The notes beneath the pieces were generated by a model, which saw only the letters and a list, made by a program, of their open reading frames with translations, was not told the DNA's origin and made no database searches. Of a stretch of DNA of 64,000 bases, positions 1-9,807 are shown piece after piece; the stretch's first letter is position 1; every line of letters begins with the position of its first letter. The DNA is from Methanosarcina sp. UBA289 (lineage in GTDB: Archaea > Halobacteriota > Methanosarcinia > Methanosarcinales > Methanosarcinaceae). The stretch spans positions 186,001 through 250,000 of the forward strand of contig DAKJ01000018.1 of NCBI GenBank assembly GCA_002496565.1. Reading direction: 5' to 3'. A program made the translations under genes and the position numbers.

Positions 1-773
1 ATCTTTCTACTAACATTATCCCAAAAGAGAGGCTTAAGAAAATTAAGAAGATTAAAGAAAAGTCGGAAAAAAGAAAAATTATTGTTAGCACTCAGCTTAT
101 AGAAGCTGGAGTAGATATCGACGTGGATGTTGTTTACAGGGATTTTGCCACAATTGACTCGCTAAATCAGGTTTCAGGGAGATGTAACAGGAACTCTTCC
201 AAGAATTATCAAGGACAAGTAAACATTGTGGTTCTGAAAGATGAAAGGAAAGAGTTTCATCGATATATATATTCGAGTTTTCTCATTGACAAAACAAAGG
301 AAGTATTGAAAGAATTTCCTTCAGAAATTTATGAAAAAGACCTGCTTTTTTTAAATAACAACTATTTCAGGAAAGTTAAAGATACTTCAAGTGAAGATGA
401 GTCCAAAGAGCTACTCTCATACATAAATGAGCTTAAATTCAAAACTCTTACATCCGATTTCAGGCTAATAGATGATAAAACAGGATACGAAAAAATAGAT
501 GTATTTGTAGAAAAAGATGAAGAAGCTGCTGAAATCTGGAAAGAATACCTCGTAATGAAATCTCTTAAAAATCCACTGGATAGAAAAGAGAAATTTCTAT
601 CCATCAGGAAAAAATTCAATGAATACGTCATCTCGGTGCCTAAAAAAGACTTTTTCTGTGAAGAACTAGAGGATCTCAATATAGGATATATTCCTTTTGA
701 ACAAATAAAACATTATTATGATTCTGAAACCGGTTTTGCCTTTGAATTGAAGCCCACCATGATGTGTGATTAA
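1..773 (+). CDS. cas3: CRISPR-associated helicase/nuclease Cas3, C-terminal part
   Basis: The reading frame is open from base 3, so the gene begins upstream of the window. The visible part starts at the end of the second helicase domain: VSTQLIEAGVDID is superfamily 2 motif V and QVSGRCNRN is motif VI with its arginine finger. About 200 residues of C-terminal Cas3 region follow. Cas3 unwinds and degrades DNA marked by the Cascade-crRNA complex in type I systems. No HD nuclease motif lies in the visible part; it should be upstream or in a separate gene. The stop overlaps the start region of the next gene, as in an operon. Confidence 0.9.
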   Translation, partial: LSTNIIPKERLKKIKKIKEKSEKRKIIVSTQLIEAGVDIDVDVVYRDFATIDSLNQVSGRCNRNSSKNYQGQVNIVVLKDERKEFHRYIYSSFLIDKTKEVLKEFPSEIYEKDLLFLNNNYFRKVKDTSSEDESKELLSYINELKFKTLTSDFRLIDDKTGYEKIDVFVEKDEEAAEIWKEYLVMKSLKNPLDRKEKFLSIRKKFNEYVISVPKKDFFCEELEDLNIGYIPFEQIKHYYDSETGFAFELKPTMMCD

Positions 774-774
774 C

Positions 775-1434
775 ATGAAAGTTGAAACGCTAACTTTAAC
801 TCTCGTTCCTGACCGAAAAGTAGAAACAAACGCCTCAAAACTTCGAGGGTTTTTCGCAACCCGATTTAATGAATACACACTTTTGCATCAACATACTTGT
901 GATAAAGTAATTTACATGTATCCTTTAGTTCAATATAAAATTTTGAAAGGTATTCCTCTAGTTCTCGGGATAAATGAGGGCGTAGAAGTCCTGCAGGAAA
1001 TTTTCAATAAATATGAAAAAATCGAGCTAGATGAATCGACATATGAAATCCTGGAAAAGAAAATATCTTTTAAAGAACAGGATTTCGGCATTTCAGACAA
1101 ATTCCATACCTATAGATTTGAGACTCCCTGGTTTGCTCTCAATCAGGAAAATTTTACCGATCGATACAAGAAAATAGGAACTGCCGAACAAAAAGAACTC
1201 CTTCGAAAGACCCTAGTCGGAAATATACTTTCAATGTCCAAGTCCCTTAGTTATACTGTTCCGAAACAGATCAAATGCGAGATTAATTTGAACCCAAGTT
1301 CTAGTAAAATGAAAGGAATGGAAATCGCTACGTTCAAAGGGGAGTTTATGGTAAATTTTCTTATCCCTGACTATTTCGGCCTTGGAAAATCCGTATCTCG
1401 CGGTTTTGGAACGGTGAAAAGATGCAGCTTGTAA
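775..1434 (+). CDS. cas6: Cas6-type CRISPR RNA endoribonuclease
   Basis: About 220 residues. The C-terminal glycine-rich loop (GKSVSRGFGTVK) and the size fit the Cas6 RAMP family, which cuts pre-crRNA within the repeat and leaves the 8-nt 5' handle. The repeats downstream end in ATTGAAAC, the handle expected from Cas6. The ATG at 775 is preferred; a GTG at 766 would overlap the cas3 stop. The 3' end overlaps cas1 by 13 bases, which implies translational coupling. Cas6 sequences diverge widely, so the assignment rests on the loop, length and context. Confidence 0.8.
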   Translation: MKVETLTLTLVPDRKVETNASKLRGFFATRFNEYTLLHQHTCDKVIYMYPLVQYKILKGIPLVLGINEGVEVLQEIFNKYEKIELDESTYEILEKKISFKEQDFGISDKFHTYRFETPWFALNQENFTDRYKKIGTAEQKELLRKTLVGNILSMSKSLSYTVPKQIKCEINLNPSSSKMKGMEIATFKGEFMVNFLIPDYFGLGKSVSRGFGTVKRCSL

Positions 1435-2393
1435 TCAACACCCACGGCTCCTATCTTAAAAAACAAAACAACTGTTTTCTTGTAAAAGTTGACGACAAGA
1501 CCTTCGAAGTCTCTGAAAGGAAAGTTGAAAGCATTTTAATTACAACATCTGCAACCATAACAACCGATGCGATCAAATTTGCAGTAGAAAACAATATCGA
1601 CATCATTTTTCTGGATAACTTCGGGGACCCTTACGGCAGAGTCTGGCACTCAAAACTTGGAAGCACAACTTACATAAGAAGAAGGCAGCTTGAAATTTCG
1701 GAAGAGCCGGAAGGGTTCAGGCTTGCAAAAGGCTGGATTGAACAGAAGATTGACAGCCAGATCCTTTTCTTGAAAGACCTCAAAAAGAACAGGCCTGACC
1801 AGAAGGACGAGCTTGATGATTATATTTCCGGAATGGAAGATATGAAAGCCCAGCTTGAAGCTCTTGAGGGAAAACTTGATGAGATGAGGGGAAAAATAAT
1901 GGGCCTTGAAGGAATGGCTTCCAGGCACTATTTTGAGGCTTTGAGTTTTCTTTTGCCTGACAGGTGGAAATTCAATGGCAGAAGCCGAAATCCTGCAAAG
2001 GATGAGTTCAATTGCCTTTTAAATTATGGATATGGGGTTTTGTATTCAAAGGTGGAAAAAGCGTGCATTATAGCAGGGCTTGACCCTTATGTAGGTTTTA
2101 ACCACACAGATGACTATAATAAGAAATCTTTTGTGTTTGACCTTATTGAGATGTATCGCATCCACATTGACAGGACAGTTTTCAACCTTTTTTCGAAAAA
2201 GCAGGTTTCGGACAGCTTTTTTGATGAGATCCCGAATGGCATGACCCTCAATAAGGAAGGTAAAGCCGTCCTCATCCAGGCTGTCAATGAAACTTTTGAT
2301 AAAGAAATAAGCTACAAGGGAAGGAACATAAAAATTGGAAACACAATCCAGTTCGATTGCCACAGGATTGCAAACAGCCTGATCGGGAAATAA
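1422..2393 (+). CDS. cas1: CRISPR adaptation integrase Cas1
   Basis: 323 residues, normal for Cas1. The N-terminal beta domain (MQLVINTHGSYLKK) is followed by the helical catalytic domain. Metal ligands are visible as E163 in GLEGMASRHYF, H228 in GFNHTDD and D240 in FVFDLIEMYR. A stretch at about residues 105-160 is rich in charged residues and probably coiled. Cas1 joins new spacers to the leader end of the array together with Cas2. It overlaps cas6 and is separated from cas2 by 73 AT-rich bases. Confidence 0.97.
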   Translation: MQLVINTHGSYLKKQNNCFLVKVDDKTFEVSERKVESILITTSATITTDAIKFAVENNIDIIFLDNFGDPYGRVWHSKLGSTTYIRRRQLEISEEPEGFRLAKGWIEQKIDSQILFLKDLKKNRPDQKDELDDYISGMEDMKAQLEALEGKLDEMRGKIMGLEGMASRHYFEALSFLLPDRWKFNGRSRNPAKDEFNCLLNYGYGVLYSKVEKACIIAGLDPYVGFNHTDDYNKKSFVFDLIEMYRIHIDRTVFNLFSKKQVSDSFFDEIPNGMTLNKEGKAVLIQAVNETFDKEISYKGRNIKIGNTIQFDCHRIANSLIGK

Positions 2394-2466
2394 AATTTTT
2401 AACGCGATAAGTTTGTGAAATGATAACATAATAATTTGATAGAGTAATAATTCGATAAAAGTAAAA

Positions 2467-2772
2467 ATGAGGGGACTGGGTTTGCTTGTCTGGGTAATAT
2501 ATGACATTACGGATAACAGGACTCGCCAAAAAGTAAGTGACCGTTGTAAAAGCTATGGGCTTTACAGGGTTCAGAAAAGTGTATTTTTAGGAGACCTGAA
2601 CACAAATGACAGAGACTCTCTGGGCCTTGAGTGCGAAGAACTAATTGACGCCGAACATGATTCTGTATATATTTTCCCGATGGACGAGCAGTCATTCAAG
2701 AAAGTCCAGCTGCTTGGTCAGGCTTTTGATAAGGAGCTTGTCAGTGATGAAGTGATTACCAAATTCTTCTGA
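2467..2772 (+). CDS. cas2: CRISPR adaptation protein Cas2
   Basis: 101 residues with the Cas2 ferredoxin-like fold signature: VWVIYDIT carries the conserved aspartate (D13) at the end of the first strand, followed by RVQKSVFLGDL. Cas2 is the dimeric centre of the Cas1-Cas2 integrase complex. The start has no strong SD, but the start is constrained by the first strand. It lies 14 bases before cas4. Confidence 0.95.
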   Translation: MRGLGLLVWVIYDITDNRTRQKVSDRCKSYGLYRVQKSVFLGDLNTNDRDSLGLECEELIDAEHDSVYIFPMDEQSFKKVQLLGQAFDKELVSDEVITKFF

Positions 2773-2786
2773 GTTTTGAGGTATTT

Positions 2787-3491
2787 ATGACGAATTCTGA
2801 ATGTACGGTAAGTAATCAGCGGGCTGAAATAGGCTGTGAAGAAATAGCTCTTGAAAATGACCCCGATGGTGAAGAAAGGACATATATTGAGCCTGATTCT
2901 GATAAAGATTCCGGGTCAATAATTAGAATTTCGGATGTGCTTGAATACCTTTTTTGCCCCCGCTTTATCTACTATATGTACTGTCTCGATATTCCCCAGC
3001 ATGAAGAGAAAAGGTTCAAGGTTATCAAAGGCCGCGAGGTCCATGAAACAAGGAAACTAACCAACAGGGATTACGTGAGGAAAAAACTTAACTGCATGAG
3101 GAAAGAAAGTGACGTCTTCATTGCTTCAAAACAACACCATATAAAGGGAATAGTTGACGAGGTGCTTTTTCTTGAAGACGAGACTGCTGCTCCTCTTGAA
3201 TACAAATTTGCCGAGTATAAAGACAAGATTTTTAAAACCTATAAGTTTCAGCTGGTTTTGCAGGCTCTTTTGATCCGGGAAAATTACAATATTGAAGTAA
3301 ACCGTGCTTACATCTGTTTCACTCGCAGCAACAGCCTGGTCAAAGAAATGGAGATTACTATTTCTGATTTCAAAAAGGCTGAGAAAATTATCGAAGAAAT
3401 ACTCGATATCGTTCAAAAAGGCTTATATCCCAAGACTTCCAGATCTTCTAGAAAATGCGTAGATTGCTGTTATCGGAATATCTGCGTATGA
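2787..3491 (+). CDS. cas4: Cas4 Fe-S nuclease of spacer acquisition
   Basis: 234 residues. A conserved Cys sits in YLFCPRFIYY and three of the four Cys in KCVDCCYRNIC complete the [4Fe-4S] cluster site of Cas4. The PD-(D/E)xK core is seen as GIVDEVLF and APLEYKF. Cas4 trims prespacers and selects PAM-containing ends. An acidic N-terminal extension of about 45 residues precedes the usual domain start and could mean the true start is further in. Cas4 comes last, after cas2, whereas cas4-cas1-cas2 is the commoner order in subtype I-B. Confidence 0.92.
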   Translation: MTNSECTVSNQRAEIGCEEIALENDPDGEERTYIEPDSDKDSGSIIRISDVLEYLFCPRFIYYMYCLDIPQHEEKRFKVIKGREVHETRKLTNRDYVRKKLNCMRKESDVFIASKQHHIKGIVDEVLFLEDETAAPLEYKFAEYKDKIFKTYKFQLVLQALLIRENYNIEVNRAYICFTRSNSLVKEMEITISDFKKAEKIIEEILDIVQKGLYPKTSRSSRKCVDCCYRNICV

Positions 3492-3603
3492 GAAGTTTTT
3501 CTTGTATTTATAAAGGGTTTGATAATTTTCCAGCAAGAATTTTAGTCCCAAAAAAGGGCTCATTTCAGGCCTTTTCTGGCCAAATAGCGGAAAATTTTGC
3601 CCT
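3492..3603 (+). promoter_or_regulatory. CRISPR leader with promoter
   Basis: 112 AT-rich bases between the cas4 stop and the first repeat. TATTTATAAA at about 3505 is a good archaeal TATA box and would start the pre-crRNA near 3535, directed into the array. An inverted pair of GGCC-containing arms (CAGGCCTTTTCTGGCC, about 3567-3582) could be a protein or IHF-like site for leader-end integration. Confidence 0.7.
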
Positions 3604-6600
3604 ATTCGTGAGCAAGATCCATTAAAACAAGGATTGAAACAATTCATTAAACGCTCTTCCTATGTAATATGACCATTCGTGAGCAAGATCCATTAAAACA
3701 AGGATTGAAACTACAGCTTCATGTCGTGAATTCGGATGTTTTTTGCATTCGTGAGCAAGATCCATTAAAACAAGGATTGAAACATATTTTTTACCTCGAT
3801 TTCAATAACTATTTTCTTATTCGTGAGCAAGATCCATTAAAACAAGGATTGAAACTTTAGAGGCCCTATCTGAGCAGTCAATACAGCATCAATTCGTGAG
3901 CAAGATCCATTAAAACAAGGATTGAAACTGAATTACATCACGTCTTCCAAACATCGATCTTGGATTCGTGAGCAAGATCCATTAAAACAAGGATTGAAAC
4001 TTATGAAAATAAAGAGTCCTCGAAAGGTTATACAAGCATTCGTGAGCAAGATCCATTAAAACAAGGATTGAAACTCTCCGAGAAGGTGATCCCATACGCC
4101 ATCGACAGGAGAATTCGTGAGCAAGATCCATTAAAACAAGGATTGAAACATGAATTTGGGACAGGCGTTGGCACAGAAACAAACGGGATTCGTGAGCAAG
4201 ATCCATTAAAACAAGGATTGAAACACTTTTGGGGATAATCAACCCCTTCTTTTTTTGGAGTATTCGTGAGCAAGATCCATTAAAACAAGGATTGAAACAT
4301 TGTTCAATGTCAGCATCAGGATCAAGAGCAAGTGTATTCGTGAGCAAGATCCATTAAAACAAGGATTGAAACTAAGTGAATGTATACTCCATGATATATC
4401 ATCCTGATTATTCGTGAGCAAGATCCATTAAAACAAGGATTGAAACGTTTTACCGGCATCTCTACCAGTCTGAAGAGCCTTAATTCGTGAGCAAGATCCA
4501 TTAAAACAAGGATTGAAACAAGGATAATATGCCTTTGTTCTTTTTCCTGGATGAAATTCGTGAGCAAGATCCATTAAAACAAGGATTGAAACATTACTAA
4601 TGCATCTACAATTCCGTCTGGGTCATTATTCGTGAGCAAGATCCATTAAAACAAGGATTGAAACCATTATAAGTGGGGTAAATTATGTTTGGTATCTTGA
4701 TTATTCGTGAGCAAGATCCATTAAAACAAGGATTGAAACCTGTCTTTCGATTTTTGAACCGATTTGACAACACATTCGTGAGCAAGATCCATTAAAACAA
4801 GGATTGAAACTCGAATGTGGAGAAATCGTATACAGTCGAGGTATTATTCGTGAGCAAGATCCATTAAAACAAGGATTGAAACAATCTGAAGTACATGGTT
4901 TTGGTGCAAGTGGGCGGATTCGTGAGCAAGATCCATTAAAACAAGGATTGAAACGACCCTAACAAATTGCAGATACCTGTACCTGATGCAATTCGTGAGC
5001 AAGATCCATTAAAACAAGGATTGAAACCCTTATCAGTTTCCAGATTCAATACAAAATCTGATTCGTGAGCAAGATCCATTAAAACAAGGATTGAAACTTT
5101 TATCGATGTGATATTATTAAATGGTGAATCTATATTCGTGAGCAAGATCCATTAAAACAAGGATTGAAACATGTTTTATTCGCGTCCATACTATCCATAC
5201 ACTACAAATTCGTGAGCAAGATCCATTAAAACAAGGATTGAAACTGGCTTTTTCGTATGAAGTAGCCTTATTAAAAATTCGTGAGCAAGATCCATTAAAA
5301 CAAGGATTGAAACCAGGCGAAAGTTCGTCAACTGCCTCAAATAATAATTCGTGAGCAAGATCCATTAAAACAAGGATTGAAACGACGAAATTGGGGCAAT
5401 GGAATTTCAAGCGGGAATTTATTCGTGAGCAAGATCCATTAAAACAAGGATTGAAACTGGCGATTCAAAAACGAAAATCTGAAGAACAAAATTCGTGAGC
5501 AAGATCCATTAAAACAAGGATTGAAACATTACGGAATGTTATTTTTTTTCCGGTTATAATTCAAATTCGTGAGCAAGATCCATTAAAACAAGGATTGAAA
5601 CTTGTATCGGATAATGACGAAATGACTCCAAACTGTATTCGTGAGCAAGATCCATTAAAACAAGGATTGAAACTATTAGTCAGCTCATACCCGAATATCC
5701 TGCGATAAAATTCGTGAGCAAGATCCATTAAAACAAGGATTGAAACTTCTCCTGAAGTGCGTGAGAAAGAAGAGGCGAAAAATTCGTGAGCAAGATCCAT
5801 TAAAACAAGGATTGAAACCTCGTACGGCACTGCATTATCGTATGGGAAAGATTCGTGAGCAAGATCCATTAAAACAAGGATTGAAACTCAAACCGTCGAT
5901 GGAATCAGTCAGATCCTCTCTGAAAATTCGTGAGCAAGATCCATTAAAACAAGGATTGAAACCGCATTCAAGGAACTCGGGCAAACTACTAAATCTTCAT
6001 TCGTGAGCAAGATCCATTAAAACAAGGATTGAAACACTTTATAAATGGAGATAAATTTATGTTTGGTATCATTCGTGAGCAAGATCCATTAAAACAAGGA
6101 TTGAAACCACAATCGAACGCATACGTTCAATATATAATCTCCAAAAATTCGTGAGCAAGATCCATTAAAACAAGGATTGAAACACACGTTCAGGAAAGTA
6201 AGTAATAGTTCTTTTTTCAATTCGTGAGCAAGATCCATTAAAACAAGGATTGAAACCTAAATAATAAAAACGCTGTTAAATTCCTACAACTCATTCGTGA
6301 GCAAGATCCATTAAAACAAGGATTGAAACCATTTTCTGCTTCATTCAATGTTAGACCATGGCCTATTCGTGAGCAAGATCCATTAAAACAAGGATTGAAA
6401 CGTATAAATGTTTTTAATTTTTGAAACATTTTAGTGAATTCGTGAGCAAGATCCATTAAAACAAGGATTGAAACATAGCAAGTCCATTTTCCACACTATT
6501 TGAGAATCTATTCGTGAGCAAGATCCATTAAAACAAGGATTGAAACTTTTATTTTCCAAACGATTTAGAGTCGGAAACAAATTCGTGAGCAAGATCCATT

Positions 6601-7854
6601 AAAACAAGGATTGAAACATCACCCTCTATAATCTTAAATCCAAGAATATTACTCATTCGTGAGCAAGATCCATTAAAACAAGGATTGAAACTCTTGGGGA
6701 GCACGGAGGTACAGCGAGAAGGCCTTGATTCGTGAGCAAGATCCATTAAAACAAGGATTGAAACAATCGGTCTCGTTTTTCTTCAGTCAAGGGTGTAGTA
6801 TTCGTGAGCAAGATCCATTAAAACAAGGATTGAAACTATTGCAACCTTGTTTTGTATGTTTGTGGACAGGATTCGTGAGCAAGATCCATTAAAACAAGGA
6901 TTGAAACCAGATGACAATGCTTTGACAGTACTTGTGTTTTCCACATTCGTGAGCAAGATCCATTAAAACAAGGATTGAAACAGAGTTGCAACATCACAAG
7001 TATAGATTTCGGATCTATTCGTGAGCAAGATCCATTAAAACAAGGATTGAAACATGTTTTCTGTACATGGATTATTATAAGGTTACTTATTCGTGAGCAA
7101 GATCCATTAAAACAAGGATTGAAACTGGAATAGTTCAGACTATATGAGGAGGCCAGGCCGTGGATTCGTGAGCAAGATCCATTAAAACAAGGATTGAAAC
7201 TAAAAATGACCCAGTTGCCCCAATTTTTCAGATTGTATTCGTGAGCAAGATCCATTAAAACAAGGATTGAAACCTGAGTCGCTTCGCGCATTGCCCGCTG
7301 GAGCGCCTCAAACTATTCGTGAGCAAGATCCATTAAAACAAGGATTGAAACACATAATAATTTTCGGAGAACAGAACATATGATAAATTCGTGAGCAAGA
7401 TCCATTAAAACAAGGATTGAAACATAGTTTAACATTTTCCAACTCGTATAACCCAATGTATTCGTGAGCAAGATCCATTAAAACAAGGATTGAAACTTTC
7501 CAACATTCGCAAGATCCAACGGCAAAACAACATATTCGTGAGCAAGATCCATTAAAACAAGGATTGAAACAGGCTCCCGCCCGAAGCATACAGTTCAAAA
7601 AAGAATTCGTGAGCAAGATCCATTAAAACAAGGATTGAAACCTTCTTCCTGAGTCTGAGATCCCTCGCTTTCCAAATTCGTGAGCAAGATCCATTAAAAC
7701 AAGGATTGAAACTACAAGGTTTAGCGATCCCACTCGGAGTAAAAAAATTCGTGAGCAAGATCCACTAAAACAAGGATTGAAACAGGGATAGTTTTCGGGC
7801 TATCCAACAAAATTCTTATTCGTGAGCAAGACCCATTGAACCACGGCGCTTCCC
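3604..7854 (+). CRISPR. CRISPR array, 58 repeats of 37 nt plus a degenerate terminal repeat
   Basis: I counted repeats starting at 3604, 3675, 3747, 3819, 3892 and so on to 7747, with spacers of 32-41 nt. Each repeat begins ATTCGTGAGCAAGATCC and ends AAGGATTGAAAC. All are identical except the last full one (7747-7783), which has CCACT in place of CCATT. A half-decayed repeat at 7818-7854 keeps only the first 14 bases intact, marking the old (distal) end. Direction is set by the leader on the left, the degenerate end on the right and the ATTGAAAC 3' end. Minus-strand ORFs reading FNPCFNGSCSR across it are repeat translations, not genes. Confidence 0.99.
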
Positions 7855-7875
7855 ATTACAACCTCGAACTCGATA

Positions 7876-9669
7876 TCAACTTCCGGACACTAAAGTGTAT
7901 ATCATTTCTCTAGCCGCTAGCCGTTTAGCCCTTTGCTTTTTTCCTGCCTGTCCGAGGCTAGTCGAGGAGCCAAAGGTGCAGGTACAGGTAAAGATAGGTT
8001 TGCAGGTAGGCCCTTCCGCCTTAAATGAATAAGCTGGCAAGGGAAGTTTCTTTGCCTGACAATACTCCTGCAAGGCAAAAATCGGATCTTTTGATGTGTT
8101 AATCGTCACTTCTTCATTACTGGCCGACGAATCTATTATCATGATCTCCAAGTCCGGAGCTGGTAAGCCCAGAACAGCCGCGAGCAGGCCTACGGATGCC
8201 CGCTGAGTGGCGCCTTTCTTTGTCAAGTCCTCGTATACAGCAGACTGGTACTCTCTATTACTTATTCTGATGGCGCTCTGGGCAGTGAACACCGGTAAAT
8301 TGCCACGGATATTTTTGGTTACTTCGTATACGGGCATCTGCCAGCCCAGTATATGTTGCGCAATGTCGAAGATCGAGACCGCCTTGTGAGGAGCAGTTGC
8401 AATTTCCTCCAGCAATGCTCTTCTAAGTTCAGTCCATCTTTCGCCATCAGGGGCTTGCAATAGTACTAGCTCTGCACAGATGATCGGCAGCTTGCCAAGG
8501 CGTTTCCGGAAAGCATCGCAGTAGGCCTCGGGGCAGTCCTCCCCTCCACGAATAAGGAGTTTGGTGATGCGCTCGAAGTCTGTATCGCTTGCATCCTCTA
8601 TCCAATTCCTCAGGATGGCCGACTCAGCTTTTCTATACGCCTTTTCCTTCATGTACTTGCTTTTAGCTCTGTCGTTTTCAAGGTGCATCAGATTGATATG
8701 CGATGCAATTGCCTGAATCTTCTCTTTAGAATGGGGCAAGGGTTCGTTCTGGATGTACGCCCGGATCTGTTGGTGATTCACAAGATCAGCATACCTTCGG
8801 ATGGGCGAGGTGAAGTGGGTATACGCACCGAGGTTCAGTCCGAAATGGCCCAAGATGACGGGGCCATATTCCGCTCTGTTGAGCATCATGTACGTAGTAT
8901 GCCTGACAGTAGCTATGTTTACCTCGGGGATGACAGTGATGCTTTCGAGCAACTTCATTAAATCCCCCCGCTCAGGGGTAGCGCTCCGGGCTGTATGGTT
9001 ACGGAAAAGGATAGGAATGTTATTTTTGACTGCGTACTCAGCTACGGCCATATTAGCGAGAATCATCAGCTCCTGGATGATGATGTAGCCGATGGTATCC
9101 TCCCTGTGTCTCAGTTGCCTCAGAGATCCTTCTTCGTTTGTCACCAACCCCCGCCCTAAATCGTAGAATGCCAGAGCACCACGGTTGCGGCGCTGCGTTA
9201 AAAGGTCATTCGCGAGCTGGCTTGCGAGCTTGATGAGAGCGTGCTGCGTGTGCTCCCTATCAGAGAGAATGTGGGGGATGTCAGAAAAGGCTAACTGGGC
9301 TTCGCTGATCATAACAGTCCGCAAAAGCCTTGTTTCGAGGATTGACAAGTTCATGCCGAGGACGATATCCACGGCGAGGACATACTTCGACTCTTCTGGC
9401 CACAGGGAAAGCTTCTCGTCTGCAAGCCGCAGGGGTAACATCGGGCTGTTACCATTTGCATAATACCTGGTCTCAATCCGAGACATTGCAAGTCGATCAA
9501 GCTCTGAATGCTTGGAAATTACCTTTGCGACATCCGCGATCATAACTACGACGTGCCAGCCACCGTTTTCCGTGATTTCCACCCAGATTGCATCATCCAT
9601 ATCTCGGGTTGTCACGTCATCGATCGTAATGCCTCTGAGCATATCTGGCATAGTACCACTTAGATGCAA
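7876..9669 (-). CDS. RNase II-type (RNB) exoribonuclease fused to a dsRNA-binding domain
   Basis: 597 residues from a TTG, or 591 from the ATG at 9651. The RNB catalytic domain occupies about residues 10-340: D17, D23, D25 and D26 (TIDDVTTRDMDDAI) match the four metal-binding aspartates of RNase II, and YTHFTSPIRRYADL near residue 283 is the RNB signature. There are no cold-shock domains before it and no S1 domain after it. A poorly recognised middle region leads to a C-terminal dsRBD-like segment (residues 528-597: LQEYCQ, EGP, GKKQRAKRLAAREM). RNB enzymes degrade RNA 3' to 5'; the dsRBD suggests structured RNA substrates. Base composition is richer in GC than neighbouring genes, which suggests transfer. 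It stands alone, head-on to the CRISPR array. Confidence 0.85.
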   Translation of the reverse strand: MHLSGTMPDMLRGITIDDVTTRDMDDAIWVEITENGGWHVVVMIADVAKVISKHSELDRLAMSRIETRYYANGNSPMLPLRLADEKLSLWPEESKYVLAVDIVLGMNLSILETRLLRTVMISEAQLAFSDIPHILSDREHTQHALIKLASQLANDLLTQRRNRGALAFYDLGRGLVTNEEGSLRQLRHREDTIGYIIIQELMILANMAVAEYAVKNNIPILFRNHTARSATPERGDLMKLLESITVIPEVNIATVRHTTYMMLNRAEYGPVILGHFGLNLGAYTHFTSPIRRYADLVNHQQIRAYIQNEPLPHSKEKIQAIASHINLMHLENDRAKSKYMKEKAYRKAESAILRNWIEDASDTDFERITKLLIRGGEDCPEAYCDAFRKRLGKLPIICAELVLLQAPDGERWTELRRALLEEIATAPHKAVSIFDIAQHILGWQMPVYEVTKNIRGNLPVFTAQSAIRISNREYQSAVYEDLTKKGATQRASVGLLAAVLGLPAPDLEIMIIDSSASNEEVTINTSKDPIFALQEYCQAKKLPLPAYSFKAEGPTCKPIFTCTCTFGSSTSLGQAGKKQRAKRLAAREMIYTLVSGS

Positions 9670-9684
9670 AATTGGGTATGCTTT

Positions 9685-9700
9685 CCTTATATGTATATTG
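9685..9700 (-). promoter_or_regulatory. TATA box of the RNB-dsRBD gene
   Basis: On the minus strand CAATATACATATAAGG lies 16-34 bases before the TTG at 9669. With the usual 24-27 base offset, transcription would begin at about 9664-9670, giving a leaderless message from the TTG or a 14-base leader for the ATG at 9651. Confidence 0.5.
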
Positions 9701-9807
9701 GTCAGTAAAAAAATGGTAAGAGATGACCATATTTATAAGTCATTGTTTCTGCCGCGCCGAAGTGATGAAAAAAGAAATGTTGTTCCATCGTGGTAAATTA
9801 TTCCAGA

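Noticed and set aside
3423..7758. Many minus-strand and some plus-strand ORFs with FNPCFNGSCSR, VSILVLMDLAHE or IREQDPLKQGLK
   Set aside because: They are six-frame translations of the CRISPR repeat.
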